A DNA stretch of 64,000 bases, taken from positions 47,452 through 111,451 of the forward strand of contig CANQPS010000010.1 in assembly GCA_947625785.1 (NCBI GenBank), in the 5' to 3' direction. This DNA comes from an uncultured Clostridia bacterium (lineage in GTDB: Bacteria; Bacillota; Clostridia; Oscillospirales; Acutalibacteraceae). Both the position numbers and the translations under genes were made by a program. Every line of letters starts with the position of its first letter. Position 1 is the stretch's first letter. The notes under the pieces are model-generated. The model searched no databases, was not told the origin of the DNA, and saw only the letters and a program-made list of their open reading frames with translations. Below, piece by piece: positions 45,694 through 54,898 of this stretch.

Positions 45694-46773
45694 ATGAAAA
45701 AGCGTATTTTATCGGTTATATTATCATCACTTATTTTGAGTATTGCTGCAATAAGTATTTCAGGCTGCGATAGGAGCAGTGATGATAATACAGATAATAG
45801 CCAGATAAATAATAGTCAAATAAATAATAGCAGTACAACAGATGATAATACCACCGTATCTGTTTTTGAGTACGAGTATGAGGAAAATTATACTTATAAA
45901 TTAGATTATAAATATGTAGAAGATTATTATTTTAGTTCTTTTGGAGGCGAATATATTGAATTATACTATGATATAGTCGATGCTGTTATTAATCATAAAA
46001 GTGAGATTGAAATTAGCAATTCCATTGAAGATTTATATTATAGTGATAATGTAATTAAAGGATTTTTGCATATAAATCCTTTGCAGTCGTTTGTTACCAA
46101 TATCGAACGCCAAGAAAATGTTATTTACATAGAATATCGATTTGACGAACAAAATCATAAAAAAGAATTGCAATATATGGATAAAAGATTGAATGAAATT
46201 CTTGAAACAAATGTTAAAGAAGATTATACGGATTTTGAGCGTATAATGGCTATTTATACTTATGTATCATCTAATTTTAAGTATGATTCCTCTTATGATG
46301 TTGAGAGTAATGAAAAAATAGATATTTATGATTTTATTAAAAATGGTTATGGTGTGTGTCATTCTTATGCCCGTACCTGTAAATTTTTGATATATCAATA
46401 TGGTATCAACACCTATGAAGCAAGAGCTTATTCTCCGGATGGTAAACCTCACGAATGGTTTTTAGCTCAGATAGATGATGAATGGTATCATTTTGACCCT
46501 ACATACGAGAATAATGATACAAATGGCTTAGGATTAAAATATTTTGCTATGAGTGACGAAAGAAGATTTAATAATGGTGGATTTTTACCCCAATTTATTG
46601 CAGGGGTAAGTCCTATAACAACAAGTTCTCCCGCAGCAATAAAAACTAATTTTGATGTTTTTAATAATATATTAAGTTATCAAATAAATAGTGACAGAAT
46701 GATTGATGCTAAACTGACCGATGGAAAAACCGTAACACTTGATTATTTAGATTATGTTATTAGTAATTATTGA
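45694..46773 (+). CDS. Transglutaminase-like lipoprotein
   Basis: A 359-residue protein with a signal peptide and lipobox SISGC, then an Asn/Ser/Asp-rich linker with short repeats (SQINNSQINNS), a middle domain (~55-165) and a transglutaminase-like core. The catalytic triad is visible: Cys in GYGVCHSYAR, His in KPHEWF and Asp in WYHFDPTYE. Such proteins are usually thiol proteases or crosslinkers at the cell surface. ATG 45694 follows GTGAGGGG; the longer frame from 45682 reads through it. The next gene is a paralogue. Confidence 0.88.
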   Translation: MKKRILSVILSSLILSIAAISISGCDRSSDDNTDNSQINNSQINNSSTTDDNTTVSVFEYEYEENYTYKLDYKYVEDYYFSSFGGEYIELYYDIVDAVINHKSEIEISNSIEDLYYSDNVIKGFLHINPLQSFVTNIERQENVIYIEYRFDEQNHKKELQYMDKRLNEILETNVKEDYTDFERIMAIYTYVSSNFKYDSSYDVESNEKIDIYDFIKNGYGVCHSYARTCKFLIYQYGINTYEARAYSPDGKPHEWFLAQIDDEWYHFDPTYENNDTNGLGLKYFAMSDERRFNNGGFLPQFIAGVSPITTSSPAAIKTNFDVFNNILSYQINSDRMIDAKLTDGKTVTLDYLDYVISNY

Positions 46774-46781
46774 GGTGGTTT

Positions 46782-47786
46782 ATGGCTAAAAAAATCTTGT
46801 CTGTATTCATAGCATTATTTATTATTGTAAATCTGTTTATATATGTATCTCCTAAAAAGGATATATCAATTACAGTTGATTATAAAGATGATATAAATTA
46901 TGAAGATGCCGTAAGAGTTAATATTGATTTTTATTTTATAGAAAAGGCAGCAACTACCGATTTTACGAGTGATATGATAGATGTCTATAAAACTTTGACG
47001 AATGGTGTATTGCAATATCAATCAAAAATAAAAATAAATAATAATATCAGTGATAGAGATATAGCAAGAGTTATGTATCTCTTTGCTGATGGAAATCCGT
47101 TGTATTCGCTTTTGGAAAGTTTATCTATGGATAATGGGTATTATATTGTAGATTATAAAATGAATGAATACAAACATTATAAGGCTATTGATTATATAAA
47201 AAATACATTTGAGTATATTATATCTAAAACGATAAGCAAAAAATATTGCGAATCTCAAAAAATACTTGCCATATATCAGTATTTTGCAAGTAATTATTCT
47301 TATGATAATACTACTGACAAAAAGAACTTTATTGATGTATATGATTTTTTAAAAAATGGCAAAGGTTTATGCCATTCTTATGCGAGAGCGTGCAGATTTG
47401 CACTATATCAATTAGGAGTAAATACAGCCTCCTGTAAGGGCTATACAAATTCCGGAGTTTATCACGAGTGGTTTTTAGCCGAGATAAATGGAGAATGGTA
47501 TCACTTCGACCCCACTTTTGAAAGAACCAAAACCGGTGGACAAGGTCTTTGCTATTTTGCTATAAGTGATGAAATCAGATTAGATAGGGATAACCTAAAA
47601 GATGGTTTTAATATGGGTACAAATGCGTATCCAATTGAGGTTAAAAAGTGTACAAGTAATTTATTTAGTGATTTATGGTCTGCCTGTTTTTGGGATTTTG
47701 ATGAAGAACAGTATTACATAAAACTGCAGTTTGAAAATATGCAGGATAAATTATTTGATATGTATGAAGGCATTATGTATTTTTAA
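46782..47786 (+). CDS. Transglutaminase-like secreted protein, paralogue
   Basis: A 334-residue protein with an N-terminal signal or anchor (KKILSVFIALFIIVNLFIYV) and no lipobox. A middle domain is followed by a transglutaminase core with Cys in GKGLCHSYAR, His in VYHEWF and Asp in WYHFDPTFE. It is parallel to the preceding gene in order and length but diverged. ATG 46782 follows GAGGTGG, 8 bases after the stop of the first. The two are surely a duplication that was kept as a pair. Confidence 0.87.
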   Translation: MAKKILSVFIALFIIVNLFIYVSPKKDISITVDYKDDINYEDAVRVNIDFYFIEKAATTDFTSDMIDVYKTLTNGVLQYQSKIKINNNISDRDIARVMYLFADGNPLYSLLESLSMDNGYYIVDYKMNEYKHYKAIDYIKNTFEYIISKTISKKYCESQKILAIYQYFASNYSYDNTTDKKNFIDVYDFLKNGKGLCHSYARACRFALYQLGVNTASCKGYTNSGVYHEWFLAEINGEWYHFDPTFERTKTGGQGLCYFAISDEIRLDRDNLKDGFNMGTNAYPIEVKKCTSNLFSDLWSACFWDFDEEQYYIKLQFENMQDKLFDMYEGIMYF

Positions 47787-47792
47787 AAAAGT

Positions 47793-47866
47793 AAATCCCC
47801 TTTGTGTATCATTTATACCGGTCGTAAAATTCGGAGCAGTTTGAGTGATACACAAGGGGATTTTAG
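47793..47866. terminator. Long-loop bidirectional terminator
   Basis: Nineteen-base stem (AAATCCCCTTTGTGTATCA with its complement, one bulge) around a 34-base loop, flanked by A and T runs, between convergent genes. Confidence 0.8.
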
Positions 47867-47869
47867 AAT

Positions 47870-48838
47870 TTATTTATTATCTAAATATAATTGATATGCT
47901 AAGTCAATTGTATCTTGTGAAATTTTTGCCTTACCTATATCTGATATACTCAAAGAATGAATTATATTCTGATTGTCTTTTTTATATTCAATAACAACAT
48001 TATTCAAATACTTGTTTGAAGTCGAAATGCTTAAATCTATAAAACCTAACTTATTGGTTGTTTCATATAATTTATCGGTAGAATATACAGCTAATAATGT
48101 ACCAATCGAAGATTTCATAGTTTCTTCTATATCAATAAGCGTTGTGGTTGCGGGAATAACAAAGGTATATGTTGAAATATCGTTTATGTATGTATTTTTT
48201 AAATCTATTAAATGATTTTCAAGGTATTCAGTATCGTTATAGTTTATAAATAAAGTATTTATACATTCACCAAATTTATCATATGATATAAAATAATCTG
48301 TAATTTCACCTGCAAGATTATTAAATATATTTCTCCAATCTACCGATATTATATTTTTTGCTTGTGAAATACTTTTAATTTCCTCACTGCTCCCTTCAAA
48401 TTCTCCAAGCACAGTAAAGAGCGTATTTGTATAATTTTTTATATCATAACTGTCAATAAATCTGTTTTGTTCATCAAGAATAATAAGCGTATCGTTTTTA
48501 ATTATATGACTTTGTTTAATAAACTCATCTGACGATATCTTAGAATATTGGGCAGATAAAGAAATATCTTTATTTTTTGGGTCTATTTCCACATCACCCT
48601 CATAAATAATGATATCTATTCCGTCAGGAGAATTTATGGTATTCGTAAAATTAAAGTGGAATGTTTTACCATTATTTAATAAATTTTCAATAGATGTTCC
48701 AATTTTGTATAAATGTCCGTCAGTAACCTTTTTGATTTGATGTCTGATATATAACAGTGCAGCTCCTCCGGTTATCAAAGCAAGCACCAATACAGATATA
48801 ATGACTATTAAAACAATTTTTTTTGTTTTACTTTTCAT
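47870..48838 (-). CDS. Anchored extracytoplasmic protein of unknown function
   Basis: A 322-residue protein with a basic start (KSKTKKIV) and one membrane segment (~8-30); the remaining 290 residues would lie outside. The rest has alternating beta strands and helices (GIDIIIYEGDVEIDPKNKDISLSAQYSKI) like the lipid- or ligand-binding beta folds of some envelope proteins, but no family is recognised. AAAGGTGA precedes ATG 48838. Confidence 0.65.
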   Translation of the reverse strand: MKSKTKKIVLIVIISVLVLALITGGAALLYIRHQIKKVTDGHLYKIGTSIENLLNNGKTFHFNFTNTINSPDGIDIIIYEGDVEIDPKNKDISLSAQYSKISSDEFIKQSHIIKNDTLIILDEQNRFIDSYDIKNYTNTLFTVLGEFEGSSEEIKSISQAKNIISVDWRNIFNNLAGEITDYFISYDKFGECINTLFINYNDTEYLENHLIDLKNTYINDISTYTFVIPATTTLIDIEETMKSSIGTLLAVYSTDKLYETTNKLGFIDLSISTSNKYLNNVVIEYKKDNQNIIHSLSISDIGKAKISQDTIDLAYQLYLDNK

Positions 48839-48908
48839 AAAATCACCTTTTATTTCGCTAAATTCAAGGATATTATATCATAATTATTCATTTAATGCAA
48901 TTTTTATA

Positions 48909-48936
48909 TTGACAATTTTAGGTTTTATGTTATAAT
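48909..48936 (+). promoter_or_regulatory. Promoter of the S-box-metK unit
   Basis: TTGACA at 48909-48914, 16-base spacer, TATAAT at 48931-48936. Confidence 0.8.
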
Positions 48937-48960
48937 CTATGTTGAAAGTGAATATTACTG

Positions 48961-49062
48961 CTTATCAAGAGTGACTGAGGGACAGGCCCTATGAAGTCCG
49001 GCAACCTACATTTTTAAATATAATGTAAGGTGCTAAATCCTGCGGTAAATCCGAGAGATGAG
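48961..49062 (+). ncRNA. SAM-I riboswitch (S box)
   Basis: The conserved S-box core is complete: the P1 strand CTTATC with GATGAG, the AAGAGTGACTGAGGGA block, GGCCCTATGAAGTCCGGCAA-type kink-turn region, AACCT/AGGTGCTAAATCCTGC and GAGAGATGAG. It senses S-adenosylmethionine and is placed directly before metK, so it should lower metK when SAM is abundant. Confidence 0.95.
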
Positions 49063-49072
49063 ATTATTATAT

Positions 49073-49108
49073 AACCGACTCGGTAATTTACTGAGTGGGT
49101 AATTTTTT
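49073..49108 (+). terminator. Riboswitch-controlled terminator ahead of metK
   Basis: Stem ACC-g-ACTCGGTA with TACTGAGT-g-GGT, short loop, then AATTTTTT. It is the expression platform: SAM binding would favour this hairpin over an antiterminator. Confidence 0.8.
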
Positions 49109-49139
49109 GCTTATTTTTTGTAGTTGAGGTGTTTATTTT

Positions 49140-50336
49140 ATGGCAAAGCATTTATTTACTTCTGAGTCAGTTACAGAGGGACATCCGGATAAGGTCTGTG
49201 ACCAGATTTCCGATGCTATCCTTGATGAAATTTTAAGAAATGATTCCAATGCACACGTTGCCTGCGAGGTAACTTGTACAACAGGAATGGTTCATATTAT
49301 GGGTGAAATATCAACCGATTGTTATGTTGATATGACAAGTATAGCAAGAGATGTTATTAATTCAATAGGATACGATAATCCTGAATGTGGCTTTAACGGG
49401 AATACTTGTGCTGTATTATCTTCCATTGACTCACAATCACCAGATATTGCTATGGGTGTTAATAAGTCAAGTGAGATTAGAGAAGGTGATAATGACCAAT
49501 TAAATCAGATTGGTGCGGGTGACCAAGGCATAATGTTTGGATATGCTTGTGATGAAACACAAGAACTTATGCCAATGCCTATTTCTCTTGCTCATAAATT
49601 GTCAAAGAAACTTGCCGAAGTCAGAAAAAATGGTGTAGTGGATTATTTACAGCCAGATGGTAAAACTCAGGTTACTGTTGAATATGACGGAAATATAATT
49701 AAAAGAATTGATACCATTCTTATTTCAACACAACATAAAGATTATGCAACTATTGAACAAATAAGAAAAGATTTGATTGAGTATGTTATAAAACCGGTTA
49801 TTCCTCAAAACTTGATAGATAATAATACAAAAATACTGATTAATCCAACAGGAAGATTTGTAATAGGCGGGCCTGTGGGTGATAGCGGTCTGACAGGAAG
49901 AAAAATTATTGTTGATACTTATGGGGGATTTTCAAGACACGGGGGCGGAGCATTTTCCGGTAAAGACCCAACGAAAGTTGACCGTTCTGCCGCTTACGCT
50001 GCACGATATGTTGCAAAAAATGTTGTAGCCGCAGGTCTGGCTAAAAAGTGTGAATTACAACTATCTTATGCTATTGGTGTTGCAAAACCTGTATCAATAA
50101 TGATTGACACATTCGGGACGGGTGTTGTCAGTGATGAGATATTGTCAAAGGCGGTGGAAAAAGTATTTGATTTAAGACCTTTGGCTATAATTAAGAAATT
50201 TGATTTATGTAAACCTATTTATCGTCAACTCGCTTCATACGGACATATGGGAAGGGAAGATTTAGGTGTTATGTGGGAAAAAACTGATATGGTTGATGTC
50301 CTTAAATCAACCGTTAAAGAATTATCACAAATATAA
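49140..50336 (+). CDS. metK: S-adenosylmethionine synthase
   Basis: Makes SAM from methionine and ATP. The 398-residue protein has [16 protein letters not shown] (ATP site), [12 protein letters not shown] and the P-loop-like [19 protein letters not shown] motif, all as in the family. GAGGTG lies before ATG 49140. Regulated by the S-box upstream. Confidence 0.97.
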   Translation: MAKHLFTSESVTEGHPDKVCDQISDAILDEILRNDSNAHVACEVTCTTGMVHIMGEISTDCYVDMTSIARDVINSIGYDNPECGFNGNTCAVLSSIDSQSPDIAMGVNKSSEIREGDNDQLNQIGAGDQGIMFGYACDETQELMPMPISLAHKLSKKLAEVRKNGVVDYLQPDGKTQVTVEYDGNIIKRIDTILISTQHKDYATIEQIRKDLIEYVIKPVIPQNLIDNNTKILINPTGRFVIGGPVGDSGLTGRKIIVDTYGGFSRHGGGAFSGKDPTKVDRSAAYAARYVAKNVVAAGLAKKCELQLSYAIGVAKPVSIMIDTFGTGVVSDEILSKAVEKVFDLRPLAIIKKFDLCKPIYRQLASYGHMGREDLGVMWEKTDMVDVLKSTVKELSQI

Positions 50337-50343
50337 TTTTAAT

Positions 50344-50375
50344 AAAAAGCTCTGTTATCAATAACAGAGCTTTTT
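50344..50375 (+). terminator. Terminator after metK
   Basis: Perfect stem AAAAAGCTCTGTTAT with ATAACAGAGCTTTTT. Confidence 0.88.
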
Positions 50376-50428
50376 AGATTTATTGTAAATTTATAATATA
50401 CTGGAACGAATACGAGTAATATATCCTT

Positions 50429-51676
50429 TTATATTGAATATTTTTCAGCGTTTTTCCACATAGGTTCTTCAAGAATAGCTTTAACGATTATTCCATCGTT
50501 AGTATATTTTTCATTTTGAAGTATTCCGTATTTTCGTATATCAGCAAGGTAGCTGCCATCACAAAACGGAATAAGCAAATTAAACTCTTTAATTTTAACA
50601 GGTAAGTTATCTTCAATAGTGCTTAGCAGCTTATCAATACCTATATTATTTTTTGCACTTATTTTAACAATGTTATCAGCATTGGGTATTCGACATTTTT
50701 GTTCTAAATCGCATTTATTGAAAACGGATATGATTGGGGTATCGCTACAACCTAAATCCTTAAGTAAATCTCTTGTAACTTGCAAATGTAATTCGGCTTC
50801 CTCGCTTGATGCGTCACATAAATTTATTATAATATCAGCGAAAACAGCTTCTTCTAATGTCGATTTAAATGCTTCAACTAAATGATGAGGCAATCTTCTT
50901 ACAAGTCCTACGGTATCAATCAACATAACAGAAATACCGTTTGGTAATTTTAATGCTCTTGATGTAGGGTCAAGTGTTGCAAAAAGTTTATTTTCGGCTA
51001 AAACACCTGCCTGTGTAAGAGTATTCATAAGTGTAGATTTACCGACATTCGTATATCCGACTATGGCAACAGTAATAATACCATCTTTTTTTCGTCTTTG
51101 TCTTAATAAATCTCTGCGATTTGTGAGAGTGTTAAGTTCTTCTTTGAGGGTTTCAATTCTTCTTCTTATATGTCTTTTATCAGTTTCAAGTTTGCTTTCG
51201 CCGGGACCTCTTGTGCCAATACCGCCGCCAAGTCTTGACATAGCTTTACCTTTACCTGTTAATCTTGGCATAAGATATTTTAATTGAGCAAGTTCGACTT
51301 GTGTTTTACCTTCGTTTGATTTCGCCCTTAAAGCAAAAATATCGAGAATGAGCATTGTTCTGTCAATTACTCTGACATCTGTAACTTCTTCAATATTTCT
51401 TATTTGAGTAGGGGAGAGTTCACAGTCAAATACAAGTAAATCTATATCATTGATTTTACAAAATTCGGCGGTTTCTTCAAGTTTGCCTGTTCCTAAACAG
51501 GTAGCAGAATTAGGTTTTTCTATTTTTTGGGTTATAGATGCAAACGGTTCTGCACCGGCAGATTTAACAAGTTCAAATAATTCGTTTAGTGACTGTTCAC
51601 TGTCAAATTCGCCCGTATCAATAGAAATTAGCAAAGCCCTTTGTATTTTTTCTTCATTATCATATAAATTAGCCAT
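50429..51676 (-). CDS. hflX: GTPase HflX
   Basis: A 415-residue ribosome-associated GTPase. An N-terminal HflX domain with the signature GPGESKLETDKRHI (~residues 155-170) and coiled region is followed by the G domain: G1 GYTNVGKSTL, G3 DTVGLVRRLPHHL, G4 NKCD. It splits ribosomes under stress. ATG 51676 follows AAGGAG. Confidence 0.95.
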   Translation of the reverse strand: MANLYDNEEKIQRALLISIDTGEFDSEQSLNELFELVKSAGAEPFASITQKIEKPNSATCLGTGKLEETAEFCKINDIDLLVFDCELSPTQIRNIEEVTDVRVIDRTMLILDIFALRAKSNEGKTQVELAQLKYLMPRLTGKGKAMSRLGGGIGTRGPGESKLETDKRHIRRRIETLKEELNTLTNRRDLLRQRRKKDGIITVAIVGYTNVGKSTLMNTLTQAGVLAENKLFATLDPTSRALKLPNGISVMLIDTVGLVRRLPHHLVEAFKSTLEEAVFADIIINLCDASSEEAELHLQVTRDLLKDLGCSDTPIISVFNKCDLEQKCRIPNADNIVKISAKNNIGIDKLLSTIEDNLPVKIKEFNLLIPFCDGSYLADIRKYGILQNEKYTNDGIIVKAILEEPMWKNAEKYSI

Positions 51677-51751
51677 AGATTTCTCCTTTAACTTATTTGG
51701 AATTTATTAGTATATTTTAACATATATTAATATGATTGCCAATAAAAAATT

Positions 51752-51787
51752 AAATCGTCTGTTTATTTTTAAAACAGACGATTTTTA
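51752..51787. terminator. Terminator between the S41-like gene and hflX
   Basis: Stem AAATCGTCTGTTT with AAACAGACGATTT; on the minus strand it would end the ftsE-ftsX-M23-S41 transcript. Confidence 0.8.
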
Positions 51788-51809
51788 TTTTTAAATGTAT
51801 TTCAGATAT

Positions 51810-52703
51810 TTAAATATTATTTATAACTTCTATCGCTTTTTGTAGTTGAGAGTCGATAGAATAAGATTGATGTACTTCATACTCCGGAACGATACCAATA
51901 TTATTTATAGATGTATGATTTTCTGTTACATACTCACCGTTTGGAATAATTACTGCTGAGCCATCACTTAATGGAGTGATAGTACATATCGCTGTATTAC
52001 CGGAAGTTTGTGAACCTATAATACTTGTTTTCAGGTTTTCTTTAAGCAGTAATGAAAATATTTCTCCTGAACCGGAGGTATTTCCATTAACAAGCAATAC
52101 TATTTTTTCGTTTATAGCATCACTGTTTCCAAGAAAAGCCTCTTGATATTGTTCTTTTCCATAGCACTTGTATAACATAACATCACAACTTACAAATAAA
52201 TCCGCTGTATCACACGCATACTCTATATTGTTACAACTGCAATCACGAAGATTTATTATAAATTTTTCGGCACCATTCTGTTTAAGATTATTAATTATAT
52301 TATTGAGTTCTGTTCTTGTTTGTGATGAAAAAGAACTTATAGTAATGTATCCTATATTATCCTGAATTATTTCAGATTTGACCGTATTAGATACATTTAA
52401 CATAGCATTATACATTGTGTATTCATTTGGTGATAAATATTTTGCCTGTGATTCGTTAAGTCCGTCTACATAACCCTTACAAATACCCTCATTAAGTGCT
52501 TCAATGTCAACATCAGAATTATAATTTTTTCTGATTGCCGTATCTATTTCATTTAATTTATCGTACATAACTTGTCTGTCGCTTATACTGTCTATAATAT
52601 GACTCATTTTATTTTGAGAGGACATATATCCGACAGAAAATGTTACTGTTGCCGTAATTGCTGAAATTGCGATAGTCATACCTATTGAAATTTTTTTGGA
52701 CAT
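51810..52703 (-). CDS. S41-like protein, PDZ-less and with both catalytic residues apparently lost
   Basis: A 297-residue protein with an N-terminal anchor (~5-27), the S41 N-terminal helical part (~40-100) and an S41 core (~115-280). Between them the PDZ domain of C-terminal processing peptidases is missing (LSPNEYTMYNAM runs directly to DNIGYITISSF). In the core, the block TSGSGEIF (209-216) aligns with TASAGEIF-type motifs, which puts G211 at the Ser nucleophile; 25 residues on, SQTSGNT has N236 where TFGKG has the catalytic Lys. So it may be a pseudo-peptidase. The neighbouring Ser residues 210 and 212 leave a small doubt. It is the last gene after ftsE-ftsX-M23. Confidence 0.8.
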   Translation of the reverse strand: MSKKISIGMTIAISAITATVTFSVGYMSSQNKMSHIIDSISDRQVMYDKLNEIDTAIRKNYNSDVDIEALNEGICKGYVDGLNESQAKYLSPNEYTMYNAMLNVSNTVKSEIIQDNIGYITISSFSSQTRTELNNIINNLKQNGAEKFIINLRDCSCNNIEYACDTADLFVSCDVMLYKCYGKEQYQEAFLGNSDAINEKIVLLVNGNTSGSGEIFSLLLKENLKTSIIGSQTSGNTAICTITPLSDGSAVIIPNGEYVTENHTSINNIGIVPEYEVHQSYSIDSQLQKAIEVINNI

Positions 52704-52722
52704 AATATATTATTCCCCTTAA

Positions 52723-53976
52723 TTAATATTCGGACATTGGGTTATATCTGACGCCCAGATATCTTGTTTCAAAGTGTAGGTGAGGACCTGTTGAGTGACC
52801 TGTTGTACCAACATAACCTATAATTTGTCCTTTTTCAACATAATCGCCTGTTGAAACGGTTAAACCCGATAAATGACCATATACAGTCGATTTACCATTG
52901 CCGTGGTCTATCATTATGTAGTTGCCGTATCCGCCGCCACAGCCACAACTATAACTTTTGCCGTAATCGTGAGGACAGCCGGAATAACTTGAAAATACTG
53001 TTCCCGAATCAGCAGCTATAACAATAGTTCCGTATATATTATATCCTCCTATGTCAATAGCACCGTGATTGTATGTAAATCTGTCCTCATTCCATTGAGA
53101 TGTTAAGGTATAAAATCCCGGGGTTGGCCAAGCGTATCCGCTGCCGGTTTGAGGTATGACATTGGTATCCGGTTTTTGTTGATTTTCCTGTTCTTCCAAT
53201 AAGCGTCTTTGTTCCTCGTAGTATTCTGCGATTTCAGCTTCGAGTTGAGTTCTTTCATTCTGTGATTGCTGGAATAAATCAACTGTTTCCTTTTCAAGAT
53301 TATATAATTCTGTCAGCACTCTTTCATTTTCTTCGGATAGTTCAGACAACTCATTTTTTCGGCTTTGAAGTGCATTTTTTTCATCAGTTAATTTACTGCG
53401 TTTATCATCAGCTAATTTTCTTTTTTCTTCTATTTTAGCCATTTCCTCGTTTAGTTCATCAATTAATCTTTGGTCATAATTAGACATACTTTCCAGCAGA
53501 TGTGTTTTATCAAGCAAATCCGAAAAACTTTTGGCACCAAGTATAACCTCAAGTGTTGATGTATCACCTGCAATATAAAGTGCTTTAATTCTTGCTTTTA
53601 GTCGTGTAAGTTTATCATCAATTTGCTGTAATGCGTCATCAATCTGTTTTTCAAGTTCTGATATTTCCAAGTTTAGAGTATTAATTTCGTTGTTTGCTAA
53701 TTGTATTTCCTGTGCAAGTGTTGAAATCTTACCTTGCAGTGCTTTTCCATATTCTTCTTTTTTAGTAATATCATTTCGGGTTTCTTCTATTTTTTGTTGG
53801 TATTCTTTTTCTTGTTGTTCTAATTCATTTAGTTTTTCTTCACTATCTTTAATATTATCTATCGCAGTAACAGATGTGTTCCAAGCGATATTCATTGTCG
53901 AAAATGCTAAAATCATAGCACTAAATATACACGCTAATCTGAACTTAATTCTATTTTTACCAGCCAAGTAACTCAT
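52723..53976 (-). CDS. Murein hydrolase, EnvC-like coiled coil plus M23 peptidase domain
   Basis: About 417 residues: a signal peptide (~8-35), a long coiled coil (~42-260) rich in Glu/Lys, a Gln/Pro linker, and a C-terminal LytM (M23) zinc endopeptidase domain. Zinc ligands H304 and D308 (HGAIDIGG) and H399/H401 (HLHFE) are all present, so unlike EnvC it should be active itself. A Cys-containing insert (~331-346, SGCPHDYGKSYSCGC) sits in the domain. It follows ftsX with a 20-bp overlap and is the probable target of FtsEX. ATG 53976 is preferred; TTG 53967 is possible. Confidence 0.92.
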   Translation of the reverse strand: MSYLAGKNRIKFRLACIFSAMILAFSTMNIAWNTSVTAIDNIKDSEEKLNELEQQEKEYQQKIEETRNDITKKEEYGKALQGKISTLAQEIQLANNEINTLNLEISELEKQIDDALQQIDDKLTRLKARIKALYIAGDTSTLEVILGAKSFSDLLDKTHLLESMSNYDQRLIDELNEEMAKIEEKRKLADDKRSKLTDEKNALQSRKNELSELSEENERVLTELYNLEKETVDLFQQSQNERTQLEAEIAEYYEEQRRLLEEQENQQKPDTNVIPQTGSGYAWPTPGFYTLTSQWNEDRFTYNHGAIDIGGYNIYGTIVIAADSGTVFSSYSGCPHDYGKSYSCGCGGGYGNYIMIDHGNGKSTVYGHLSGLTVSTGDYVEKGQIIGYVGTTGHSTGPHLHFETRYLGVRYNPMSEY

Positions 53977-54862
53977 TTCCTTCCTTTTTAAGATATTTAC
54001 GGATTGATATTGTAGCACCGAATGCACCAAAAAGTGCCCCTGAAATAATAAATATTAATGTGGTAGCGGCAGCTACATCTTCAAACGGTATGCAAACTTG
54101 TGTGAATGCTACAATATTTTGCAGCATTGATAAAATTATGTCGTATGAGAACATTAATAATATAACTGAGAATATGGCAGCTACTATTCCTATTAACATT
54201 CCTTCAATTATAAATGGTATTCGTACAAATGCATTTGTCGCACCAACTGACTTCATAATACTGATTTCAAATCTATGAGCATACATAGTCATTTTAATTG
54301 TGTTTGAAACAATAAATAATGATACCAAAATAAGTATTGCTAATGCCCATATTCCTATTGTCACAATAAGATTTCTTAATTTTGTTAATTGACGGGCAAG
54401 CTCCTGTTGATTACTGATACTTTGAATACCTTCTATTTTAGATAACTTATTAATTGTATCATTGTATAGTGATAAATCTTTGAGCGATATCTTAAAAGCG
54501 TGTGGCAGGGGATTATCTGCTTCAATATCGCCGTATAATATTCCAAGACTATCCTCATATTCTAATATTGCTTCTTCTTTTGAATAAAATTTACAGGTAT
54601 CTATATTTTCTATATTTTGTATTTCATATCCTATATCAACGGCATCAAGAGCCGTTATTTTATCATCAAGATATACTGTAATTTCATTTTGTTCGGTGAG
54701 GGATTCTATCATAATATTCATATTTATAGACATAAGAGCCGCCGCTCCCGTAAGTACAAGACACGCTGTCAGTACTCCTACTGATGCGAGGGACATACTT
54801 CTGTTTGTCCATAAATTCTTAATTCCCTCTACAATAAGATATTTCAAACTGCTTAATTTCAT
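53957..54862 (-). CDS. ftsX: Cell division protein FtsX
   Basis: A 301-residue membrane protein with the type VII ABC layout: a membrane segment (~24-46), an external loop (~48-165) that would bind the coiled coil of the hydrolase, and three more segments. Family stretches are IVEGIKNLWTNRSMSLASVG at the start and MKSVGATNAFVRIPFIIEG near residue 208. It is regulated with ftsE (36 bp upstream) and overlaps the M23 gene. Confidence 0.94.
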   Translation of the reverse strand: MKLSSLKYLIVEGIKNLWTNRSMSLASVGVLTACLVLTGAAALMSINMNIMIESLTEQNEITVYLDDKITALDAVDIGYEIQNIENIDTCKFYSKEEAILEYEDSLGILYGDIEADNPLPHAFKISLKDLSLYNDTINKLSKIEGIQSISNQQELARQLTKLRNLIVTIGIWALAILILVSLFIVSNTIKMTMYAHRFEISIMKSVGATNAFVRIPFIIEGMLIGIVAAIFSVILLMFSYDIILSMLQNIVAFTQVCIPFEDVAAATTLIFIISGALFGAFGATISIRKYLKKEGNELLGW

Positions 54863-54898
54863 TAAAGTAAAACTTCCTTTTTATAGTGTTATATTAAA

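Noticed and set aside
45780..45860. Short tandem repeat in DNA at the start of the lipoprotein gene
   Set aside because: It encodes a simple Asn/Ser linker after the lipobox and needs no other explanation.
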